Below are positions 7,587 to 14,727 of a stretch of 16,890 nt of DNA, piece after piece. Position numbers and translations under genes: made by a program. Position 1 is the stretch's first letter, and each line of letters starts with the position of its first letter. Source of the stretch: Lachnospiraceae bacterium UBA4316 (lineage in GTDB: Bacteria; Bacillota; Clostridia; Lachnospirales; Lachnospiraceae); assembly GCA_002394535.1 (NCBI GenBank), contig DGUG01000114.1, positions 1 to 16,890 of the forward strand, given 5' to 3'. The notes below the pieces were generated by a model, which was not told the origin of the DNA, searched no databases, and saw only the letters and a program-made list of their open reading frames with translations.

Positions 7587-9587
7587 ATGCTATATCAGAT
7601 TAAAGGCGGCCGCGTAATGTTCGCGGCCGATACCATACTTGAACACGTTGATTTTGAAGTAAGAAACAGGAACGAAAAGATTGCCGTCGTCGGAAGAAAC
7701 GGTGCGGGCAAAACAACACTTCTTAAAGTCATTACAGGTGAGGTTGAACTTACCAAGGTTGACGGTGAGGACTCATCAATAACTTCCACAAACCCGACTA
7801 TAGGATATCTGCGCCAGATCACATTCGATGACCTGTCTGTTACCCTTGATACGGAAATACGCAAGGTCTTTGCCGATATCATAAAAGAAAAAGAGCGCAT
7901 CGACGAGCTTGTGACGCTTATGGATAATGCCGAAGGGGATGAGGCCGAGCGGCTGGCACGTGAGTATACTACCCTTATGGATGACTTCAAGGACCGGGGT
8001 GGCTATTATTACGAAAAAGAGTATGACGCCATGCTTACTTCCTTCGGATTTACACTCTCCGACAAAGAAAAAAAGCTGGCGGAATTTTCGGGAGGACAGC
8101 TGACCAAGCTGGCATTTATTAAACTTCTCTTATCAAAGCCCGACATCCTTCTTCTTGATGAGCCTACGAACCATCTTGATATGAGAACAATAGAATGGCT
8201 TGAAGGGTATCTTCAGAACTACAACCGTGCACTTGTAATCGTAAGCCATGACCGTATGTTTATTGACCGGATCGCAAATGTTGTCTATGAGATAACTTAC
8301 GGGCAGGTCACACGGTTTAGCGGGAACTACAGCGATTATGTAAGGCAGAAAAAAGAGCGGTACGAGAAGCAGTTAAAAGATCATATCGCGCAGCAAAAAG
8401 AGATAAAGCGTCTGACCGAGCTTGTGGAGCGATTTAAGAACAAACCGTCTAAGGTTGCGATGACACGCTCGAAGCTTAAGCAGATAGAGCATATGGAGCT
8501 GGTTGCGCGCCCTGCGGATTACGATACAAAAAGCTTTCAGGCGGAGTTTACTCCGAAACTTGAGACAGGCAAGGATCTGCTGTTTGCAAAAGACCTTGTG
8601 ATCGGTTACGATCGTCCTCTTGCCACAATTAATCTTGATATAAAACGGGGTGAGAGACTTGGCATTGTGGGCGACAACGGTATCGGAAAATCAACCCTCC
8701 TAAAAACTCTTGTGGGGGATATCAAACCTCTGTCGGGTGATTTTAGATTCGGGGTTAATGTTCAGACAGGTTATTTTGACCAGAGGATGGCGCAGTACAC
8801 TTCAGACAAAACGGTCATTGACGATTATCATGACACATATCCGGATCTTACAGAGACCCAGGTAAGAAACCAGCTCGGTGCTTTTTTATTCACGCAGGAT
8901 GAAGTGTACAAGGAAGTATCGGCTCTCTCGGGAGGCGAGCGTGTGCGCCTGTGTCTTGCAAAGATATTCCATACGAAACCGAATGTGCTCATACTTGATG
9001 AGCCGACAAACCATATGGATATGATCGGCAAGGAAACGCTTGAGGCGATGCTTGCATCCTTCCCGGGAACAGTTATATTTGTATCCCATGACAGATACTT
9101 TGTAAAAAAAGTTGCGACGCAGATCCTCGATATGAGAGTGGATGGAGTGACGCTGTATCCCTTTGGGTATGAAGATTATGCTTCACGATCATCACCGATT
9201 TCGTCGGATTCTCTGAGCCGCGGGTGGCCGCAGGGATGCCGCAAAGCGAGTTCCGCAGACGCGAGTGATTTTGACGAGCGGCGAGGACTGTCTGAGCGAC
9301 CGGCGCCCTGTCGGACAGGCCCCGCGACAACAACAGAACCATCAATGGGTATCACGACGTCACAGGCAGAGCGTTTGGCCGGTAAAGAGGCAGACCGCAG
9401 GAAGCGTCAGAAGAAAAAGCTTGAAGATAAGATAGAGTCCATTGAAAAAGAGATAGAGGAATTGAAAGAAGAGCTGTGTAAACCTGAGTACGCAAGTATG
9501 TATTCCAAACTGACCGAGATACAGAATGAGATTGATGCAAAAGAAGAAGAACTGCTTACCGTTATGGAAGAGTGGGACAATTCGTGA
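7587..9587 (+). CDS. ABC-F family ATPase with in-frame GC-rich insertion
   Basis: A 666-residue soluble ABC-F protein with two ATPase domains and no membrane segment. Domain 1 has Walker A GRNGAGKTT (36-44), signature EFSGGQ (166-171) and Walker B LLLDEPTNHLD (188-198). The charged inter-domain linker at about 250-305 (KERYEKQLKDHIAQQ and NKPSKVAMTRSK) is the P-site tRNA interaction region. Domain 2 has GDNGIGKST (362-370), ALSGGE (446-451) and LILDEPTNHMD (468-478). The C-terminal coiled coil is at about 595-666. Family members act on the ribosome E site to relieve stalling or give antibiotic resistance; which applies here is unknown. Residues about 533-590 are low-complexity, rich in Ser, Arg and Pro and unlike ABC-F sequence, matching a hairpin-forming DNA insertion at 9217-9328 that keeps the frame. 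GAGG overlaps the upstream stop; GCAGGGAT is a better-spaced site. Confidence 0.92.
   Translation: MLYQIKGGRVMFAADTILEHVDFEVRNRNEKIAVVGRNGAGKTTLLKVITGEVELTKVDGEDSSITSTNPTIGYLRQITFDDLSVTLDTEIRKVFADIIKEKERIDELVTLMDNAEGDEAERLAREYTTLMDDFKDRGGYYYEKEYDAMLTSFGFTLSDKEKKLAEFSGGQLTKLAFIKLLLSKPDILLLDEPTNHLDMRTIEWLEGYLQNYNRALVIVSHDRMFIDRIANVVYEITYGQVTRFSGNYSDYVRQKKERYEKQLKDHIAQQKEIKRLTELVERFKNKPSKVAMTRSKLKQIEHMELVARPADYDTKSFQAEFTPKLETGKDLLFAKDLVIGYDRPLATINLDIKRGERLGIVGDNGIGKSTLLKTLVGDIKPLSGDFRFGVNVQTGYFDQRMAQYTSDKTVIDDYHDTYPDLTETQVRNQLGAFLFTQDEVYKEVSALSGGERVRLCLAKIFHTKPNVLILDEPTNHMDMIGKETLEAMLASFPGTVIFVSHDRYFVKKVATQILDMRVDGVTLYPFGYEDYASRSSPISSDSLSRGWPQGCRKASSADASDFDERRGLSERPAPCRTGPATTTEPSMGITTSQAERLAGKEADRRKRQKKKLEDKIESIEKEIEELKEELCKPEYASMYSKLTEIQNEIDAKEEELLTVMEEWDNS
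9217..9328. repeat. GC-rich nested inverted-repeat element inserted in the ABC-F gene
   Basis: The segment is about 69% G+C over 9221-9328 by hand count, against roughly mid-40s around it. Three nested pairings are visible: GCCGCGGG (9217-9224) with CCCGCGAC (9321-9328) at 7 of 8 positions; CAGGG plus GCCG (9231-9241) with CGGC plus CCCTG (9301-9310); and CAGAC (9256-9260) with GTCTG (9290-9294). The whole could fold as one long cruciform. The length is compatible with a small palindromic dispersed repeat. The translated sequence fits no ABC-F domain. Copies elsewhere in the genome were not checkable. Confidence 0.6.
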
Positions 9588-9597
9588 AGCAGTGTGA

Positions 9598-9618
9598 TTT
9601 TCAATTAATGATTGAAAA
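9598..9618 (+). other. AT-rich perfect hairpin between abcF and greA
   Basis: TTTTCAAT (9598-9605) pairs perfectly with ATTGAAAA (9611-9618) around TAATG. It is followed by GGGATTGT, not by a T tract, so it is not a clear intrinsic terminator. It may act in mRNA processing or stability between the two genes, or be incidental. Confidence 0.4.
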
Positions 9619-9650
9619 GGGATTGTAAATGTAAAGAGGAAGATATAATT

Positions 9651-10154
9651 ATGAGAGATAACTTAACACAGTCGGATATCGACAAGATGGAAGCCGAGAT
9701 CGAATACAGAAAGCTGACGTTACGTCCGAAGCTGATAGAGGATGTCAAGATTGCGAGAGCTCACGGAGATTTGTCCGAGAATTTTGAGTATTACGCCGCA
9801 AAGCGTGAGAAGAACATGAATGAGTCCAGGATCAGGTATCTGGACAGGATGGTCAGGACTGCCAATATCATCGAGGATTCGTCGGCTGATGACGAAGTGG
9901 GGATCAACAATACTGTTACCGTCGAAATTGTTGATGACGGAGAGATAGAGCAGTACAAGATCGTGACCACGATCAGAAGCAATTCCCTTATCGGATATAT
10001 AAGCATAGAGTCCCCCATGGGGAAGGCTCTTATGGGACACAAGATAGGGGAAAGGGTTACGGTGCACGTTAACGATGATGTATCCTATGATGTAATAATA
10101 AACGATATTGACAAGTCAACGGATGATGCCGATGACAAGATCAGCCAGTACTAA
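9651..10154 (+). CDS. greA: GreA/GreB family transcript cleavage factor
   Basis: A 167-residue Gre factor. The N-terminal antiparallel coiled coil (about 1-78) carries the tip motif ARAHGDLSENFEY with acidic D40 and E43, matching the E. coli GreA D41/E44 pair that stimulates RNA polymerase's own cleavage of backtracked transcripts. The C-terminal FKBP-like domain (about 82-155) includes ISIESPMGKALMGHKIGE. The ATG at 9651 is preferred over an in-frame TTG at 9612: GAGGA (9636-9640) is 10 nt upstream and the extra 13 residues (Cys/Lys-rich) are unlike the family. An acidic tail DDADDK ends the protein. It closes the long operon; no terminator is visible before the next promoter at 10182. A Gre paralogue rather than the principal GreA is possible. 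Confidence 0.9.
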   Translation: MRDNLTQSDIDKMEAEIEYRKLTLRPKLIEDVKIARAHGDLSENFEYYAAKREKNMNESRIRYLDRMVRTANIIEDSSADDEVGINNTVTVEIVDDGEIEQYKIVTTIRSNSLIGYISIESPMGKALMGHKIGERVTVHVNDDVSYDVIINDIDKSTDDADDKISQY

Positions 10155-10181
10155 CGGTGGAAAATCATAGGATGGCTGTAA

Positions 10182-10210
10182 TTGAACGTGTAACGTTACT
10201 ATGATATAAT
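10182..10210 (+). promoter_or_regulatory. Promoter for the SEC-C/thrS unit with palindromic spacer
   Basis: TTGAAC (10182-10187), a 17-bp spacer and perfect TATAAT (10205-10210). The spacer contains GTAACGTTAC (10190-10199), a perfect 10-bp palindrome that could be an operator half-pair. Transcription would start near 10217. The leader also contains a 14-bp palindrome GATCATATATGATC (10259-10272). Confidence 0.7.
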
Positions 10211-10258
10211 ATGTCCCGATATACGTTTGAAGGTTAGTATTTTTATTCAGGTTTTCAC

Positions 10259-10272
10259 GATCATATATGATC
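10259..10272. repeat. 14-bp perfect palindrome in the leader of the SEC-C gene
   Basis: GATCATATATGATC reads the same on both strands and can fold as a 5-bp stem with a TATA loop. CCGAT (10216-10220) and ATCGG (10273-10277) lie outside it and are also complementary, so the leader may form a larger stem. Function unknown. Confidence 0.4.
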
Positions 10273-10303
10273 ATCGGATAAAATAGGAAAGGCGGACAAC
10301 ATA

Positions 10304-10813
10304 ATGGCATTACTTGAAAAATGGCGTAAAATGGCCTACAACGAGACAGAGGACAAGAACAAGCTTCAGAAACTGTGGGCTGATTATTTTGAGGTTGAAA
10401 AAGGTATTTATCAGAAACTCTTAGCAGATCCCGACACGGTTGTTACCGGAACTGTTGAGGAACTTGCCGAAAAATATGAGACCGACATCATGACTATGAC
10501 AGGCTTTTTAGACGGTATCAATGACAGTCTTGTTAAGCCGAACGATATAGAAAAAATGACCGAGAAGACAAAAGTCAGTCTCGGATTTGACAAAGAACTT
10601 CTGTACAAGAACATGGTTGCTGCCGGAGCAGACTGGCTCTACGGCCTTACCGAGTGGAACGACATTTTCGACGAGGAGAAACAGAAGGAGCTGTACAAAG
10701 AGCAGAAGAGAAGTCAGACAGTGCGCCACGAAGGACCGAAGATCGGCAGAAACGATCCCTGCCCTTGCGGCAGCGGCAAGAAGTATAAGAAATGTTGTGG
10801 TGCAGGCAGATAG
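10304..10813 (+). CDS. SEC-C zinc-binding motif protein
   Basis: A 169-residue soluble protein. The last 23 residues form a complete SEC-C motif: C153-x-C155 and C164-C165 in [16 protein letters not shown], the zinc-binding tail best known from SecA and YecA. The rest (about 1-140) is helical, rich in charged residues, with a WxDxF-type segment near [15 protein letters not shown] recognise no other domain. SEC-C tails mediate binding to SecB or, in YecA and SecA, to ribosomes, so a ribosome- or translocation-linked role is possible but inferred. Start 10304 follows GGAAAGGCGGA at suitable distance. It is first in a unit with thrS, 44 bp downstream, and shares its last codons with a 12-nt direct repeat reused at the thrS ribosome binding site. 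Confidence 0.85.
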   Translation: MALLEKWRKMAYNETEDKNKLQKLWADYFEVEKGIYQKLLADPDTVVTGTVEELAEKYETDIMTMTGFLDGINDSLVKPNDIEKMTEKTKVSLGFDKELLYKNMVAAGADWLYGLTEWNDIFDEEKQKELYKEQKRSQTVRHEGPKIGRNDPCPCGSGKKYKKCCGAGR

Positions 10814-10846
10814 GGGGAACCCACATCCTTGTTTCAGGCAGATAGG
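10803..10846 (+). repeat. 12-nt direct repeat spanning the SEC-C gene stop and the thrS ribosome binding site
   Basis: CAGGCAGATAGG occurs at 10803-10814, covering the last codons and stop of the SEC-C gene, and again at 10835-10846, forming part of the thrS Shine-Dalgarno (GGAG 10845-10848). This looks like a small tandem duplication that may have created or copied the binding site. Confidence 0.5.
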
Positions 10847-10857
10847 AGAGATATATT

Positions 10858-12795
10858 ATGAAGATTACATTAAAAGACGGTTCTTCGAAAGAATACGCTT
10901 CGTCGATGTCCGTTATAGATATTGCGAAGGATATTTCCGAAGGACTTGCAAGAGTAGCATGTGCCGGTGAAATTGACGGAGAAAGAGTAGATTTAAGACA
11001 CGTTGTCGATAAGGATTGCACATTAAGCATTCTCACCTTTGATGATAAAGGTGGAAGGGATGCGTTCCGTCATACTACATCACACATTATGGCGCAGGCA
11101 ATAAAGAGACTGTGGCCTGATGTAAAGCTTGCCATAGGCCCTTCCATTGATGACGGATTCTATTACGATATAGACAGCGATCGTCCCATCACTGAAGAGG
11201 ATTTTCCTGCTATAGAAGCCGAGATGAAGAAGATCGCCAAAGAGGATCTGAAGCTTGAGAGGTTCGAACTTCCGAGAGCCGATGCCATCAAGATGATGGA
11301 AGACGCTAAGGAACCCTATAAGGTAGAACTGATTCAGGATCTTCCGGAAGATGCCGTTATCAGCTTCTACAAGCAGGGTGATTTTACGGACCTGTGTGCA
11401 GGGCCGCACCTTATGTCCACGAAAAATGTCAAGGCTGTCAAGCTTATGAAAGTTGCCGGTGCATACTGGAGAGGCAACGAGAAGAACAAGATGCTGACAA
11501 GAATCTACGGTACGTCCTACACGAAGGCATCGGATCTTGAAGATTATCTTACAAAACTTGAAGAGGCCAAGAAGCGTGACCACAGAAAGATCGGCAAAGA
11601 GATGGGACTCTTTATGATGGCTGACGAGGGTCCGGGATTTCCTTTCTTTTTGCCCAACGGCATGATACTTCGTAATGAACTTATGAAGTACTGGAGAGAG
11701 GTTCATTACCGCAACGGTTATCAGGAAATAGAGACACCTGTAATGCTGAACCAGTCGCTGTGGATCACTTCCGGACACTGGGATCATTACAGTGAAAATA
11801 TGTACACATCCATGATCGATGATGAGATGTTCTGCATCAAGCCCATGAACTGTCCGGGTTCGATTCTCGTCTATAAGAATCAGCCGAGATCATATCGTGA
11901 GCTTCCTATCAGATATGCTGAGGTGGGACTTGTTCACAGACATGAAAAATCGGGCGCCCTGCATGGTCTTATGAGAGTCAGGGCATTCCATCAGGATGAT
12001 GCACACGAGTTCATTGCGATGGACCAGATCGGTGAAGAAGTTGAGCACATTGTTAAACTGATAAATGAAGTATATGAAAAGCTTGAGTTCAAATATACCA
12101 TCGAACTTTCGACTATGCCCGAAGATCATATGGGTTCGCTTGAAGACTGGGAGAAGGCAACTAACGGTCTGAAGTCAGCTCTTGAGAAAATGGGACTTCC
12201 CTATGAGATCAACGAGGGTGACGGAGCCTTCTACGGACCGAAGATCGACTTCCACGTTGAAGACTGCCTCGGAAGAGAGTGGCAGTGCGGAACCATTCAG
12301 CTTGACTTCCAGCTGCCCCAGAATTTCGACCTTAAATATACGGGATCAGACGGTGCCGAGCATATGCCTGTCATGATTCACAGAGTTGTATTCGGTTCGG
12401 TAGAAAGATTTATCGGTGTCCTTACCGAAAACTGCGCGGGTAAGTTCCCTACATGGCTGTCGCCTATACAGGTTAAGGTACTGCCTATTTCGGATAAGTA
12501 TTTCGATTACTCGGGAAAGGTTCTTGAGAAGTTGAAGAGTGCGGGCATCCGTGCCGAGATCGACACCAGATCAGAAAAGATCGGATACAAGATCAGAGAA
12601 GCAAGACTGCAGAGAGTACCTTATATGCTTATTCTCGGACAGAAGGAAGAAGAGGCCGGCAATATTGCGGTAAGGAGCCGTTACCTCGGAGACGAAGGCT
12701 CAAAGGATCTGGATGCATTTATTAAGGACCTGCGGGTAGAGATTGATGAGCGTATAATGCGCAAAGAGGAAGTAAGTGAGCAGGCGGAAAAATAA
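10858..12795 (+). CDS. thrS: Threonine-tRNA ligase
   Basis: A full-length 645-residue class II synthetase. The TGS domain is at 1-61. The editing domain at about 66-220 has the HxxxH pair H72/H76 plus C180 and H184 (CAGPH), which hydrolyse Ser-tRNA-Thr. The catalytic core carries zinc ligands C332, H383 and H508 in the contexts MNCPGS, FHQDDAH and MIHRVV, matching E. coli C334/H385/H511. Motif 2 is RYAEVGLVHRHE; motif 3 ends GSVERFIG. The anticodon-binding domain is at about 535-640. GGAG lies 9 nt before the ATG. The 44-bp upstream gap has no room for a T-box riboswitch, which often controls thrS in Firmicutes, so control must come from the promoter at 10182 or elsewhere. Confidence 0.98.
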   Translation: MKITLKDGSSKEYASSMSVIDIAKDISEGLARVACAGEIDGERVDLRHVVDKDCTLSILTFDDKGGRDAFRHTTSHIMAQAIKRLWPDVKLAIGPSIDDGFYYDIDSDRPITEEDFPAIEAEMKKIAKEDLKLERFELPRADAIKMMEDAKEPYKVELIQDLPEDAVISFYKQGDFTDLCAGPHLMSTKNVKAVKLMKVAGAYWRGNEKNKMLTRIYGTSYTKASDLEDYLTKLEEAKKRDHRKIGKEMGLFMMADEGPGFPFFLPNGMILRNELMKYWREVHYRNGYQEIETPVMLNQSLWITSGHWDHYSENMYTSMIDDEMFCIKPMNCPGSILVYKNQPRSYRELPIRYAEVGLVHRHEKSGALHGLMRVRAFHQDDAHEFIAMDQIGEEVEHIVKLINEVYEKLEFKYTIELSTMPEDHMGSLEDWEKATNGLKSALEKMGLPYEINEGDGAFYGPKIDFHVEDCLGREWQCGTIQLDFQLPQNFDLKYTGSDGAEHMPVMIHRVVFGSVERFIGVLTENCAGKFPTWLSPIQVKVLPISDKYFDYSGKVLEKLKSAGIRAEIDTRSEKIGYKIREARLQRVPYMLILGQKEEEAGNIAVRSRYLGDEGSKDLDAFIKDLRVEIDERIMRKEEVSEQAEK

Positions 12796-12806
12796 GCCGG
12801 TTGAAA

Positions 12807-13196
12807 ATGAATCAGAATATTATCATCGCAACTTCAAAGATCAAGGTGTGTGAGCGCTTCTATGAACTGTGCGATTATTGCGGCTATGACCGTGAGTGGG
12901 CAGACGCGCTCTGGGGCGATATTGTAACCGATACACAGGTTTATGATGAGCTTGAATACTACATAGGCAACCACAGCCTTAAGGACTTGGTAAAGGTAAG
13001 CGGATACAGCCTTACGGATCTGTACGTATTTCAGATGGATAAGTATAACCTGATAAGGGAGATCGGCAAGAATCCCCGTGAGTGCAACAAGGAGCGCATG
13101 GTGCTTAATGCATTCCGGATGCTGATCGATATGAAGGCCGATCCCGAAACCTATGTTAAAAGAATCGAAGAGGGTCGCGGAGAAGACAAGATTTGA
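12807..13196 (+). CDS. Unrecognised 129-residue soluble protein downstream of thrS
   Basis: I do not recognise this family. The protein is acidic to neutral, without a signal peptide or membrane segment, and rich in aromatic residues (Tyr, Trp, Phe). C-x6-CDYC near the N-terminus (residues about 17-26) gives three closely placed cysteines; a fourth ligand is not evident apart from one Cys at about 98. The middle (VKVSGYSLTDLYVFQM) looks helical and resembles a small helix-turn-helix-like repeat, but this is only an impression. ATG 12807 is taken over TTG 12801; neither has a strong Shine-Dalgarno, so translation may depend on coupling to thrS 11 bp upstream. Its stop overlaps the start of the next gene (TTGA), suggesting the two products are made together. 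Confidence 0.75.
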   Translation: MNQNIIIATSKIKVCERFYELCDYCGYDREWADALWGDIVTDTQVYDELEYYIGNHSLKDLVKVSGYSLTDLYVFQMDKYNLIREIGKNPRECNKERMVLNAFRMLIDMKADPETYVKRIEEGRGEDKI

Positions 13197-13933
13197 ACGA
13201 TGAGAGAATAGTCAATTATATGAAGGCTCGTAACGGACAGGCGCAGATGACGGCGACCGCGATTGCGGTACAGCTCTTTGCGCTTGCCGTATTTTTTGCC
13301 ATGTATGCGCTGTCAGTAAGCGGACTGTTCTACTCACAAAGTGCAGATACGGGAAAAATCATTACCATTGCGGTTGCTGTTGCCGTATCGGTTTTCCTGT
13401 GTGTCATAAATGTGCTTGGTGTGATACGGTCGAATAAAGTTTACATAACAAGACCGGACAGGATATCTCTTCGCGATGGGGAAGAGGTGATTAGGCTTGC
13501 ATATCAAACAGCAAGACCTGTTCTTATCAACAAGATCACATACAGTCTTGTTATCATGACAGCAAGCGGACTGGTTTACATAATCCTATTAATCGTAATG
13601 AAGGATGCAGCTCTTGCCGGAATATACGGCAGGATAATATGCTCCATAATACTTGCGCTTGTAACGATTATTGCATACCCATGCATTGACAGGATAGCCT
13701 GTTACCGGGCACTCCTTAACGAGACACATGATCTTTATTATGATATTAAACCGAACAAGGCAATTTTGTTCATATCATCGATAACTGTCCCTCTTTCCAT
13801 ATGTCTGTGGTATATCCTTCGTTATTACGGTAGCAACCAGAAAATTGCATGGATCGTATTTCCGGTGGCAGCCCTGATCGGAATCGCTGTCTCGTTTCTG
13901 GTTAACTGGTCTCGCGATTCCGTTATTTGTTAA
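13193..13933 (+). CDS. Unrecognised six-pass membrane protein
   Basis: A 246-residue protein with about six hydrophobic segments, at residues 20-44, 55-78, 116-137, 143-163, 189-209 and 216-237. A polar, basic loop at about 80-112 (NKVYITRPDR through YQTARP) is probably cytosolic. No catalytic motif or known transporter signature is seen. The TTG at 13193 overlaps the upstream stop (TTGA) and has GGAG about 11 nt before it; the ATG at 13220 is an alternative that would remove nine residues. It is the last gene of the unit begun at 10182, and no terminator is visible before the infC promoter at 13954. Function is unknown. Confidence 0.75.
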   Translation: MNDERIVNYMKARNGQAQMTATAIAVQLFALAVFFAMYALSVSGLFYSQSADTGKIITIAVAVAVSVFLCVINVLGVIRSNKVYITRPDRISLRDGEEVIRLAYQTARPVLINKITYSLVIMTASGLVYIILLIVMKDAALAGIYGRIICSIILALVTIIAYPCIDRIACYRALLNETHDLYYDIKPNKAILFISSITVPLSICLWYILRYYGSNQKIAWIVFPVAALIGIAVSFLVNWSRDSVIC

Positions 13934-13953
13934 GAAAACTCATATTTATATTG

Positions 13954-13982
13954 TTGACAAATATGTAATTGTATGATAGATT
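13954..13982 (+). promoter_or_regulatory. Promoter for infC-rpmI-rplT-degV
   Basis: TTGACA (13954-13959) with a 17-bp spacer and TAGATT (13977-13982) as -10. The -35 is perfect, the -10 matches 4 of 6. Transcription would start near 13989, giving a structured leader of about 187 nt before the infC start. Confidence 0.65.
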
Positions 13983-13989
13983 TTCAAAG

Positions 13990-14147
13990 GTAACTTATGT
14001 TACACACAGGAAAGCAGAGAAATCTCACCTCGCGACATATGATTTTCGCCGAAGGCGGATGAAGGTTTAGCGAGCGTTAATACCGGAGAAATGATTTTTA
14101 CCGGGAGTTTATGTCTGCTTGCATTGTGTGAGCAGATTTTTTATTTT
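13990..14147 (+). promoter_or_regulatory. infC leader attenuator, probable L20-responsive leader
   Basis: The leader opens with hairpin GTAAC-TTAT-GTTAC (13990-14003). AAGCAGA (14012-14018) is exactly complementary to TCTGCTT (14114-14120), the 5' arm of the terminator hairpin, so the two pairings exclude each other. Between them lie CGCC-GAA-GGCG, a CTCGC/GCGAG pairing, and a CCGG...CCGG hairpin with AGAAA/TTTTT inside. In B. subtilis, L20 controls infC-rpmI-rplT by premature termination in the leader; this layout fits that scheme. I cannot confirm a match to the Rfam L20 leader model. Confidence 0.6.
14114..14147 (+). terminator. Conditional intrinsic terminator in the infC leader
   Basis: TCTGCTTGC (14114-14122) pairs with GTGAGCAGA (14128-14136), with two wobble pairs and a 5-nt loop, followed by TTTTTTATTTT. 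It lies upstream of infC in its own transcript, so it must be read through to express the operon. Confidence 0.75.
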
Positions 14148-14175
14148 GCCTGATTGCTGTAAGGAGGGTAAGACA

Positions 14176-14682
14176 ATAGCAGATTTAATGATCAACGAAC
14201 AGATCCGTGATAAGGAAGTTCGTGTAATTGGCGAAAATAATGAACAGCTCGGAATCATGAGCGTGGAAGAAGCGATGAAACTTGCCGAAGAGGCGGGTGT
14301 TGATCTTGTGAAGATCGCGCCGAATGCAGCGCCTCCGGTGTGCCGGATCATAGATTACGGAAAGTTCCGTTATGAGCAGGCGCGTAAGGAAAAGGAAGCA
14401 AGGAAGAAGCAGAAAGTCATAGAGATCAAAGAGATCCGCATGTCACCGAACATCGACACCAACGATCTGAACACCAAGATAGCCGCGGCGAAGAAGTTCC
14501 TGCAAAAGGGCGACAGAGTAAAGGTTACTCTGCGTTTTCGCGGCCGTGAAATGGCTCATATGAACAACAGCAAGTATATCCTCGATGATTTTGCAGAGGC
14601 TCTTGCGGATGTTGCGGTAGTTGAGAAGGCTCCGAAGGTTGAGGGCAGGTCACTTACAATGTTTTTAACTGAAAAGCGTTAG
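14176..14682 (+). CDS. infC: Translation initiation factor IF-3 with AUA start
   Basis: IF-3 of 168 residues: N-terminal domain with INEQIRDKEVRVIGENNEQLGIM, the APNAAPPVCRIIDYGKFRYEQ block leading into the linker helix, and a C-terminal domain with KEIRMSPNIDTND and KVTLRFRGREMAH. AAGGAGG (14161-14167) is 8 nt before ATA at 14176, giving an N-terminus (M)ADLMINEQ. The first ATG (14188) is 20 nt from that site, so AUA is the better start. infC start codons are typically non-canonical (AUU in E. coli and B. subtilis), because IF-3 itself rejects such starts and so limits its own synthesis. It heads the rpmI-rplT operon and follows an attenuator. Confidence 0.93.
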   Translation: MADLMINEQIRDKEVRVIGENNEQLGIMSVEEAMKLAEEAGVDLVKIAPNAAPPVCRIIDYGKFRYEQARKEKEARKKQKVIEIKEIRMSPNIDTNDLNTKIAAAKKFLQKGDRVKVTLRFRGREMAHMNNSKYILDDFAEALADVAVVEKAPKVEGRSLTMFLTEKR

Positions 14683-14727
14683 AGCAGATGCAGTTAAAAT
14701 AGATCTAAGAATTAGGAGGATGAAGCA

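Noticed and set aside
9181..9345. Frameshift or pseudogene in the ABC-F gene
   Set aside because: The frame remains open on both sides and the C-terminal coiled coil is intact in the same frame, so this is an in-frame insertion, not a break.
9612..9650. N-terminally extended GreA from a TTG at 9612
   Set aside because: The extra residues are not family-like and the ribosome binding site fits the ATG at 9651.
14027..14085. Possible second copy of the ABC-F insertion element in the infC leader
   Set aside because: Only short shared strings (CGCGA, TGATTTT, a GCGAG-like core) align, and they are better explained by local leader pairing; too weak to call the same family.
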